Shown: in pieces, positions 55,571 through 64,000 of the stretch | Layout: every line of letters starts with the position of its first letter | Numbering within the stretch: position 1 is the first letter of the stretch | Assembly (NCBI RefSeq): GCF_022539505.1 | Contig: NC_061508.1 | Coordinates: forward strand, 31,986,256-32,050,255 | Source of the DNA: Lolium rigidum | Taxonomy: Eukaryota > Streptophyta > Magnoliopsida > Poales > Poaceae | Direction of reading: 5' to 3' | Length of the DNA stretch: 64,000 nt | Notes under the pieces: generated by a model | The model's database searches: none | Told to the model about the DNA's origin: nothing | Seen by the model: the letters and a program-made list of their open reading frames with translations, nothing else | Program-made: the position numbers and the translations under genes

Positions 55571-57476
55571 ACAAGAGCACAAGAGGCATGGATGTAGGAT
55601 CCTCGCTAAATTCTCTCATGTCTTCTTTGGTGGCTAATGAGACTAAGGAATTCACTCTCTCACTTTTCGTTATATCACTCACAACATTACAATTCTCTCG
55701 CCTATCTAAAGAAGCATCCTCTAAGTTAACTTCAACTTTCTGACGAGACTCATTGACAATTTGCTGTGGTGACATAGGCTGTAAGTTGATTTTCTTGCCC
55801 TTGAACTCCAAGTGATATGTATTGGCACGGTCATTGTGTTGCACAGAATGGTCATAGAGCCAAGGCCGACCCAATAGTAGGTGACACACCATCATAGAAA
55901 CCACATCAAAATCAATGGCATCTTTATACGGTCCAATCGCAAATTCAACACGCACCATGTGGTTTACCTTCATCTCACCATTGTCGCTCAACCACTGAAT
56001 ATAGTATGGATGTGGGTGCGGTAGATACTTCAACTTCAGCTTGGTACACAACTCCTTGCTTGCTAAATTGCGGCAACTCCCGCCATCAATAATGACCTTG
56101 CAAGCCTTGTCAGGACCAACTAAAGCCTTTGCCTGGAACAAATTGCAGCGCTGAGTAGATGCACTAGGCAACACATTAAGAGCACGCTGCGACACAACAA
56201 TGGTGCGAGCATCAGACGGATATGCATCTTCACCATCAGTGTCATAGTCATCATCTTCTGGAGCATTAGGATCAACATCTTCTCCAGTCTCATACTCATT
56301 GTCCTCATTGATAATCATGACTTTACGGTTAGGACAATCCCTCTTGAAGTGACCTTTACCACCACATGTATGACAAGCCATATCACGATTACACGCAGTA
56401 GACATGTTAGAGCCACTCGTACTTGCAGCAGATTCGGACTTCTTTATGTTAGACACATTGGAGACCAGCTTGCTAGACGGAGTAGAGTAAGGGGCGGAGC
56501 GCGTCGATGGCGCCGGCGCCACAGGTGGGGGCGCGCGAGGCGTAAAGCGCCCAGCTCCTGAAGCTCGTCCTTTGATCTTTGCTTCGTCAGCCAACTGTGA
56601 TTCAGCTTCTCTTGCATGATGTAGCAACTCATTCATTGTGGTGTAACTGTAATGACGAACAATGCCTTTGATGTCATACTTCAAACCATTGAGAAAACGA
56701 GTCATTGTCATCTCAAGGGATTCTTTGACACGGCCACGCTGCATGAGCATCTCCATCTCCATGTAGTATTCATCAACAGTCTTCACACCTTGTCTCAATA
56801 GGGTCAACTTATCAAATATGTTGCACAAATAATTTGTGGGCACAAAACGCTCAGTCATTGCCGCCTTCATAGCACGCCATGTGATAATAGGCGGTTCACC
56901 ATCTTCTTCGCGAGCACTCACATATCGATCCCACCAGCGCAAAGCATAACCATCAAATTCAGAAGAAGCAAGCTTTATCTTCCTATCTTCTGTGTAATGT
57001 GGATGTAAACCCCATAACTTCTCAATCTTGAGCTCCCAAGTGAGGTATTCTTAAACATCAGCCCCTCCTTCAAACTTGGGTATAGAAAACTTGGGCTTAC
57101 CCAATCCATCTTCCTCGTCATGTCCACGACCATTGCGGCCAAGTGGAGCCCAACCTCGAGGACGATCACCACGACCAGGGGCTTCATCAATGTCGTCATT
57201 TTGTTGTCGCTGTTGATTTGTAAGATTCTCAACAGACATTGTCAAAGTTCGAAGAGTGCGTTGAATATCCGTCATTTGATCTTGCATTGTAGTGACGGTC
57301 TCATTAGTAGCATCCAGCTTTTGGGAGATCTCTTGGACCGTCCCTTTAAGCTCATCATCCTGAGCGCGGAATTCACGTCGCATCTCATGACAAAGAGCCT
57401 CATACTCCCTCCATGTGACGAGATCTGCAGAACTCTTGTTCTCCTGGTTAACAAGTTTTTGATCACTAGCAGACAT
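55571..57476 (-). pseudogene. G1 gag and protease, 5' part of the polyprotein
   Basis: ATG 57476 opens MSASDQKLVNQENKSSADLV, a coiled-coil-like N-terminus (VQEISQKLDATNETVTTMQD). One in-frame TAA at 57051-57053 interrupts it, and the frame then stays open to the A insertion. Gag shows FEGGADV, WWDRYVSAREEDGEPPI, FVPTNY and YMEMEMLMQRGR. A zinc knuckle CHTCGGKGHFKRDC lies at about 56350-56385. An acidic linker follows, then the protease region with KVIIDGGSCRNLAS and LLLGRPWLYD. The protease active site reads DGGS rather than DTG/DSG, which I have seen in this Gypsy branch. The end (SMPLVLLY) joins VSNDMTPLPLG of pol across A. Confidence 0.9.
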
Positions 57477-58395
57477 CGTTAGTAGATTAGTGCACTAAAT
57501 CAAAAATATATGGTGGTACTCTCACAACTCACTCAAAAAACTGATAAGAAAAGGAGATCTTACCGTTCCAAAGTAAATTAGTGTTGCTTACCACTTGTAG
57601 GAACAACTAGTGCACGGATGTAGCGAAGCGAATATCAAGGGTATAAGAACAAATCACACGGCAAAGCAGGATATATGTGGGGCTGTAGGTAGGCTACCTA
57701 TTTGCACCAATAACAAGCTCTAGCACTGACCGTAGACAACCAATGATACTCACACAAGGCGATAAATGTGGCAATGCAACTATATGTAGGAAAGGTTGCA
57801 ATGCACTAGAGAGACGATAGCAAAGCTCAACGAGATAGACACAAGATTAATCAACTACGGGTGCAGTAAAGTAAACTTAGGTCTTCACTTGATTCTTCTA
57901 GCACTTCACTTTTCTTTTTGTAGTTTTCTTTTTGTATAACACGCAGCTATGTAGCTCTTTTTACTTCTTTTCAATTTTCTATTTTTTTTTATATATGACT
58001 CAACTCCTTGATAACACGGCCAACAAGATATGCACCACCAAAACCCTAATGAGCAGCCTGTCGAGCGGTAAAACTAGTCTCTTCTGGGAAAGTTCCTAGT
58101 CACTTATATCGATAGGCTGTGTCTATGGTTGGGAACAAGCACACTGTACACTATGTGGAATCGGAGTAACAAAAACTGAAACTAGATGATAATAGAGACT
58201 CAAACCCTAACAATACTAGATGCAAGAAAAAGATACGCAAAAACAACTACGAAAAGCAACTAAAACTCGAAATTAGTGCAATCTAAGGCTATGGCAAACC
58301 CTAACCCTAATTTTTTTTGGGTTTTTCTGGATAGGAAACTATCACAACTCAACTATGGGGTGGATTGTGGATGGCTTACCGAGGAAACCCGAGAA
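57477..58395 (-). other. G1 leader between primer site and gag
   Basis: This AT-rich leader of about 0.9 kb has no open frame of note. It should hold the packaging signal, but I see no structure that I can name. Confidence 0.6.
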
Positions 58396-58405
58396 TCTGA
58401 TACCA
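58391..58405 (-). other. G1 primer-binding site (tRNA-Met type)
   Basis: On the minus strand TGGTATCAGATTCTC starts 3 bases after the 5' LTR. The first ten to eleven bases match the complement of the initiator tRNA-Met 3' end (TGGTATCAGAGC). Confidence 0.85.
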
Positions 58406-58408
58406 AGA

Positions 58409-59477
58409 TGATATGGGGTGGCCCGATCTTCTCAATATGCAACGGTGGTGATGATGATCACGGGGTGATAGCACCGGAGTAACACGACGATGTAGTGGAT
58501 GATAACTTGTATGACACAACGAGATCTCTCGATTGATCCCTATCGCCAATGCAACAGCTCTCAACCCTGCAAGATATTCACAACTCCACACACTTGCGCA
58601 CGTAGCCGCCGACCACGAAGCGGTAAGTTGCAATCTACTAATTCCCAATGGAACAACAGATCACACAAGACTTTCAGATCTACACAATATCAAGCAATAT
58701 GGTGTAGGGATTCAATAGTTTTGCAAAGCAAACAACTAAGAACTAGGATTTATCTTAAACGTGGTCTAAAGCAGCTAGGGGGGCGTCCTGAGCACTTATA
58801 TAGGTGTCCGGGACGACTTCTGGTCGAAAAGATACAAGAATAACCGACCCAGAATAGATCTGGTCGAGACAGACTCGGACACGGCCGGTCTGGGAGCCGG
58901 TCGACCAGGCCTGGGACCGGCCGGTCCGGTCTGGACCGGGCCAGGGACTGGATGGCGACCGGGTGGCGGGGCGTGTGGTCAGTATCCCGCCCGGTTGGCG
59001 TCAGCGTAGCGCCCGGTTGGCGCCGGGCCGGATCGGGCGTGCCGCCCGGTCGGACCGGGCCAGGGACCGGGCGCGCGGGCGTGGCGGCCGGTCTGACCGG
59101 ATGCTGGGCCGGCCTGGACTTCTTCTTCTCCTCTCGTGCATGCCTCCCGCTCCTCCCTCGCGCGACCATGAGATATCTTCATGTCCAGCTCCATGTCCAG
59201 CTTCACGTCCATCTTCACGTCCAGCTGCTCCTCTCCTCCTCGTGCAATGCTTGTCTCCTCTTCATACCTGATGATACATAAGTAGCAAGACTTAGGCAGT
59301 ATAAAGTTCTCATCAATCAAAGTATCGTTTAGGAACAAGTTCACCTGTTGTTTAAGTAGCTTCGCACGAGCCCTTATAATAGGTCCAATCCGAACTTCAT
59401 TGGATTTAAGCTTCACAGCAGGTTCATCTTTATCTTGTAATGACGGAGGTGGTAGTGAGGTAGGGATGTCCTCATCA
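58409..59477 (-). repeat. G1 5' LTR
   Basis: The LTR is 1069 bp. It keeps about 100 bp (58765-58865) lost from the 3' LTR, plus a short extra GCCCGGTTGGCG copy near 59000. A GC-rich CCGG field lies at 58880-59115. The antisense of the plus strand is open over 58979-59416, matching the pol tail in the 3' LTR. Confidence 0.93.
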
Positions 59478-59482
59478 CCTCT

Positions 59483-60028
59483 AAGGCCATTTTTGGATTT
59501 GTAGGAATTTCACATGATTTTTGTAGTTTTCAATACATGGGATTTTTTTCCCCATGGGTTCCCTTTGGATTGTACTACCAAAAATCTTATAGATTGGATT
59601 TCTATGGCTCAATTCTATGCAAATTTGATATACCACCCTAAACACTTTTATTAGACTCAATCATATAGGACTTATCAAACTAATACTGTAGTATCCCGTT
59701 GAAACACCAATTTTGAGATTTATCGAACTAATTTACAATTTTTTAATATTAATTAAAATTCTTTCAATTTGTAGAAATTATGTAAACACCCGCTGCTCCT
59801 TAAAATTGCTTTTTCTTGCCACCATAAATGGCATAGAAATAGCCGTAATATGTGAGTTCATGCCTGAGTATTTTACAAATCCATACGTATTTTATATACT
59901 AAATATGTATACGCATTGATGGGTATACTAAAGTGTATAGTCGTATATCTATTTTATTTTTATTTTAACGAACATGCATCAGCTCACGTTCTATATCTAG
60001 CTATCGTGTGTACACATCGATGGGTATA
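59483..60028. other. AT-rich DNA between G1 and the CACTA element
   Basis: It is flanking DNA of the G1 target site. A phrase like GGATTTGTAGGAATTTCACATG resembles ends of grass hAT/MITE repeats, but no pair of ends was found. No gene was seen. Confidence 0.4.
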
Positions 60029-60049
60029 CACTACGGGAGAGATGCCGTG

Positions 60050-60440
60050 GGCCGACGGCCCCGCACCATTGGCGCAGCTCATTCCACCGCCGGCACCGTC
60101 TGTGCCGACGGTGACCGTTGCACACCGTGGTCGGCACATCTCCGGTTGGGCTAGCCACGGCCACCGTCGGCACAACCTGCCACCGTCGGCACAGCTCTGC
60201 ACCGACGGCTGGGAAGGTGGCCGTTGGCCGTGCCACCGTCGGCACGGTGCACTTCTCGTCCGCCACGGCGTAATGGCGCCGGCGATGCACGTTAGGCTGT
60301 GCCGACGGTGTTGCCGTCGGTACAGTTACTCACTTTTTTCCCAGAAACGGCGCGAAACATGGGCATTTCAAACAGGGAAAAAATGGCGCGACGCTGGGCC
60401 GGCTGTGCCGATGGTGTCACCGTCGGCACAGACCCTACCA
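60050..60440. repeat. CACTA subterminal repeat field
   Basis: There are more than ten copies of a CCGTCGGCAC-type decamer in direct and inverted order. These are the expected binding sites of the element's TNPA-like protein. Confidence 0.75.
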
Positions 60441-60739
60441 TTTGGCACAGCCGTGAGTCAGCCCTGCCCAGTTTTTTCTGTTTCTTCCCATTTTGGTTCA
60501 ATTAGCTCTGAAAATCGCAAAAAATGCACAAGAAATACTATTGAATGTTTCAGTAACATATATAGCACAAATATATGACCATAGAGCACAAATATATCAC
60601 CATATAGCACCAAATCCCACAAATATAGCACCAAATTCCACAAATAGCACAAATATAGCATACAAGACGATCGTACATACACAGGATCCACTACAAAGAT
60701 AGCATGTGTCATCATGTAGCTAGTACAATGTAGCAACTA

Positions 60740-63031
60740 TCATGATCCACGCGGAGGATCGTATTCACGCAGCTCTTCTGAGTTGAAGCGAGGGAAAGGT
60801 ACTTCGACGGTGCTCGGGGAGGTACAACCACGACGAGAGCCACCAGAAGTAGAATCATGCCGAGCTGCGCCAGAAGCACCAGGAGAACAGCGACCGGGGT
60901 GCATCGGTGTACCATCAGCAGAGACGTTCTCGAATTCTCCCAATCCCTACATGTTAGAGGGAGTTAGCAACTTAGCCATGTAACAACAAGTTAGCAACTT
61001 AGCCAAGTTAGCAACTTACCGGAGTCAACTAACGCTGACGCTTGTACATGCAATAGAATTCTTCCTTCGATGGGAACACTGGCATCGGCCCCGGATGAGG
61101 TGGCTCTGGTTGTGTTTCCTCTCACACTCCAGTCATCATAAACCGAGTCAAAGTCTGCAAGAAAGGAGAGAAATATGTCAGGTTCAAACAAGGGGACTTA
61201 TGATGTTTTGCAACCATATAGATTGAAACTTATCGCCATCTGGTTGCTCGACCACTGGAAGTAGGTATCTTTCACAAGGTCATGCTCCCGAACCTTCTCG
61301 AGATACTCCTCATAAGCTGCTGCATAGGCCTCCTCGACATGAGCCTACAATTTCAGAAATAATGCGTCTCATCAACATAGTCATTCAGGAACAAGAGTCA
61401 AAACAGAGGATGAAAATGTGGATGATTTACATCTACCTCTGCCCGAGAACGACATGTAGTCCGCGAGGAGGTACCGTAGCCGCCGGAGGGGAGGGTAGCC
61501 TTGATCTGCGTGAAGTTCCTCTCAGGCTTGAAACCCCCAGCAAGGCAGACAGGACGGCCATGCGGCTAGCCGCACCCCGCCAGCATCATCGCCACCTCAT
61601 CGATCGGCTCGCTCATAGGGTCCTCCACATCTGGATGGAGCTTGGCGAACTCATCGCAGTATTTTTCCTTGTTCTCTTTGGCCTTGCTGAAGTAGTTGGC
61701 AGGCGCGGGCCGAGGCTCGCTCGAACCGAGCGTCACCATCTTCATGTGCTCCCACGCTTTCATCTCACCAAGATCCCTCCCAAGCTTCTTCCCCTGCATC
61801 ACAAAACAAATGTTATGCATATCATCGAAAAACAAATAAATGCAGCTTGTTCCATTTTTGTATGTAACAGACGCTCCCGATAGCGATCGGTGCTGCTGCT
61901 CCCCGCACTGTGTGTTCCCTCATGCCCGCGGTTTGCCTTGTTCCGGTCACTGACGGCCTTGAAATCGGGGTTTTTGCTGACCCAATTCTTGACCAACTCC
62001 ATGAAGGCGGCCCTCTTATTGTTATCAGCCCAATGTGGTACAACCTGCAGAATCAAAACTCATTTGAAGAACAAACAATATAATTGCAAATTAGCCGCAA
62101 CATAGAATCTCATTAACAATTACTTACCAACATGAAGTCCTCTATCTTCATAGCCGGGCGAGTCCCTGCACAATCTCAGGATTTGTGTACCTTACGCCTT
62201 GCTCAGCATAGAAGTGGCTGATGCACGTGATCCTCTGGTTGTACCACTGCTGCCGTGTCAACTTCCGACACATGGCACAGAGGATCACGTCTGCCCTCTC
62301 CTTATGCTCAGTCCCACCCTATAACTGCGCTGCAATCAAGCATAACAGAAAGTGTGAGAGGCATGAGTTATCACGGTGGGGTTATCAACTATGAACGAAA
62401 CCCAAAAAGTATGCACTACGTACCCAAAACTTCTTGATCACGGTGTCGGCCGCGGAAGTAAAGCCCGGGTAAGGCGCTATCTCATAGTCTTCCCAACTGT
62501 AGGCTAGCCTGGACTCGCCGCTAGGGACCAGAGTGTACATGCCCGGCCAGTACTTCCTAATAGCAGCTCCAATCATGCTCCCTGGCACGCGGATACTCTT
62601 CCTCGTATATGTAAAATTACTGCACAATTATCAAACATTAGGAAATACTAAGTGTCATAACCAAAATGAAATTACTTTACTACTTCCTCTATCTTTCCTG
62701 GGACAATGAGCCATTTCTCATCATCCGTAGCAGGTTCCTTACTCTCATTGGGGACCTGCGCTTCCCCACGAATCCGCAACTTCTTAGGAGCCATCTCCAT
62801 CGAAGCCTCCTCATCCCTAGGCTCCTCCACCTCTGTCTCCTCCTCCTCCTCCTCCTCCTCCTCCTCCTCCTCCCTAGTCTCCTCGTCCTCGTCCCTAGAC
62901 TGGGAAGCCACTGAGCTAGAAGCAGAGGGAATGTCAGCCAGAAGGAGCTGGGCATCCCCCCTCGTCCTCTAGCTCGTCCTCACCCTCGTCCTCTACCTCG
63001 TCCTCCCGCTCGTCCTCCAGCTCGTCCTCCC
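60740..63031 (-). pseudogene. CACTA transposase-associated gene (Transposase_24 / TNPA-like), multi-exon, damaged
   Basis: Read on the minus strand. An acidic first exon with EDE repeats (62945-63020, frame lost near 62960) is followed by a Glu-rich run and a PKKLRIRGEAQ segment. The next exon has RKSIRVPGSMIGAAIRKYWP. A third, about 62130-62330, has CAMCRKLTRQQWYNQRITC and HFYAEQGVRYTNPEIV, with a frameshift near 62155 and donor GTAAGTAA. The exon at 61869-62044 has ADNNKRAAFMELVKNWVSKN and GTHSAGSSSTDRYRERL. The exon at 61566-61793 has KKLGRDLGEMKAWEHMKMV and EFAKLHPDVEDPMSEPIDEV. These match the conserved Transposase_24 region of plant CACTA elements, which binds subterminal repeats. C-terminal exons at about 60740-61190 are less certain. 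The catalytic TNPD-type gene is not in the window. Confidence 0.8.
62830..63031. repeat. CTC-rich microsatellite and CTCGTCCTC minisatellite
   Basis: A run of (CTC)n at 62840-62870 encodes a Glu run on the minus strand. The 12-bp-period CTCGTCCTC array at 62960-63030 encodes EDEx repeats. Slippage here probably caused the frame change in the first exon. Confidence 0.8.
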
Positions 63032-64000
63032 TGATGGCGCGTGATGCACACGTCTGTTGAGAACCACAAGAGGAAGGTGTGATGCGCATAGCAGTAAGTT
63101 TTCCCTCAGAAAGAAACCAAGGTTATCAAACCAGTAGGAGATGAAGGCCACGTGAAGGTTGTTGGTGAAGGAGTGTAGTGCGGCGCAACACTAGGGATTC
63201 CGGCGCCAACGTGGAACCTGCACAATCAAAATACTTTGCCCCAACTTAACAGTGAGGTTGTCAATCTCACCGGCTTGCTGTAAACAAAGGATTAAACATA
63301 TGGTCTGGAGAATGATGTTTGCTTGTGAAGAACAACAGAGAACAGGGATTGCAGTAGATTGTATTTCAGATGTAAAAGAATGGATCGGGGTCCACAGTTC
63401 ACTAGTGGTGTCTCTCCAATAAGATAAATAGCATGTTGGGTGAACAAATTACAGTTGGGAAATTGACAAAAAGAGAGGGCATAATAATGCACATACATAT
63501 CATGATGACTACTATGAGTTTGACTTAGGGCATTATGACAAAATACATAGACCGCTATCCAGCATGCATCTATGCCTAAAAAGTCCACCTTCGGGTTAGC
63601 ATCCGCACCCCTTCCAGTATTAAGTTGCAAACAACAGACAATTGCATTAAGTATGGTGCGTAATGTAATCAACACAAATATCCTTAGAAAAAGCATCGAT
63701 GTTTTATCCCTAGTGGCAACAGCACATCCACAACCTTAGAACTTTCTGTCACCGTCCCGGATTCGGTGGAGGCATGAACCCACTATCGAGCATAAATACC
63801 CCCTCTTGGAGTCACAAGTATCAACTTGGCCGGAGCCTCTACTAGCAATGGAGAGCATGCAAGATCATAAACAACACATATATGATAGATCAATAATCAA
63901 CTTGACATAGTATTCCATATTCATCGGATCCCAACAAACACAACATGTAGCATTACAAATAGACGATCTTGATCATGATAGGCAGCTCACAAGATCTAAA
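63032..64000 (-). repeat. partial LTR of the solo-LTR family (runs off the right edge)
   Basis: It starts TGATGGCGCGTGATGCACACG and is collinear with 8735-9690 throughout (for example ATGTTGGGTGAACAAATTACAG and TGCATCTATGCCTAAAAAG). By comparison, 969 of about 1590 bp are present. The right end is outside the window, so solo LTR versus full element cannot be told. Confidence 0.88.

Larger units (their letters stand above)
18217..59477 (-). mobile_element. G1: Ty3/Gypsy LTR retrotransposon (host of the nest)
   Basis: The outer ends are TGATATGGGG (18217) and ...CTCATCA (59477), flanked by the 5-bp duplication CCTCT at 18212-18216 and 59478-59482. Oriented on the minus strand: 5' LTR 58409-59477, tRNA-Met-type primer site, leader, gag-protease, reverse transcriptase/RNase H, integrase, polypurine tract and 3' LTR 18217-19164. 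Element A and everything inside it (21838-55565) splits pol. Without the insert G1 is about 7.5 kb. Frameshifts and stops make it inactive. Integrase comes after RNase H, as in Gypsy elements. No chromodomain is visible. Confidence 0.93.
60029..63031 (-). mobile_element. CACTA (En/Spm) transposon, right part cut by an LTR element
   Basis: The terminus is CACTACGGGAGAGATGCC at 60029. It is followed by dense subterminal CCGTCGGCAC/GTGCCGACGG motifs in both orientations (60050-60440), AT-rich AGCACAAATAT repeats (60560-60665) and a multi-exon minus-strand transposase gene. The other end is missing because the LTR at 63032 interrupts the element in or before the first exon. Confidence 0.85.

Noticed and set aside
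62672..62911. acidic 79-codon protein as a separate gene
   Set aside because: It is the Glu-run first exon region of the CACTA transposase gene and not a separate gene.

Overview
The window is repeat-rich grass nuclear DNA. I infer a pooid grass (wheat/barley/rye tribe or a relative such as ryegrass or oat) from the LTR families, the 'GAGCATCTCCAACAG' Harbinger ends and a CACTA transposase of typical grass type; the species cannot be fixed from sequence alone. Only one ordinary host gene is clear: the first 90 codons of a BAHD acyltransferase on the minus strand at positions 1-272, running off the left edge.

Layout. 1-6 kb: the BAHD gene start, a decayed PIF/Harbinger transposon with transposase remnants (1419-~3375), a Stowaway-like remnant, and a second Harbinger-type element (4108-5322) with intact 20-bp inverted ends and TTA duplications that carries an AP2/ERF DNA-binding gene. 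6-18 kb: a tandemly duplicated low-copy block (parts at 3.7-4.0, 6.2-7.0, 15.0-15.6, 15.7-16.5 and 16.6-17.2 kb), one copy of which is split by a broken L1-type LINE (6.98-14.37 kb), itself hit by a solo LTR (8735-10325).

18.2-59.5 kb is one nest of LTR retrotransposons, resolved by target-site duplications. G1, a Ty3/Gypsy element on the minus strand (18217-59477, CCTCT duplication), was split in pol by A (21838-55565). A is a non-autonomous element with a tRNA-Asp primer site and one orphan ORF. A was hit by B (same family, 24612-37235, TTGTG) and by D (a gag-protease-only Gypsy element, 38968-53260, CGTTG). C (same family as D, opposite strand, 25995-31710, CTGCG) sits in B's 5' LTR, and E (same family as A and B, opposite strand, 40111-46875, CCCGC) sits in D's 5' LTR. 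A, B, E, C and D contain no reverse transcriptase or integrase, so they depended on relatives elsewhere. G1 has a full but broken gag-pol set.

59.5-64 kb: short unassigned DNA, a CACTA (En/Spm) element with a minus-strand Transposase_24-type gene, and the first 969 bp of another LTR that cuts the CACTA element and runs off the right edge.

The points most worth a second look are: an acidic ORF conserved on the antisense strand of C and D with a conserved TATA-like box; many GCCGAT...ATCGGC stem-loops with co-varying flanks in C and D; a stem with compensatory changes in A, B and E; the AP2 gene captured between Harbinger ends; and recurrent one-base CAG/CGAG (CTG/CTCG) differences between sister LTRs that look like a methylation-linked sequencing artefact.
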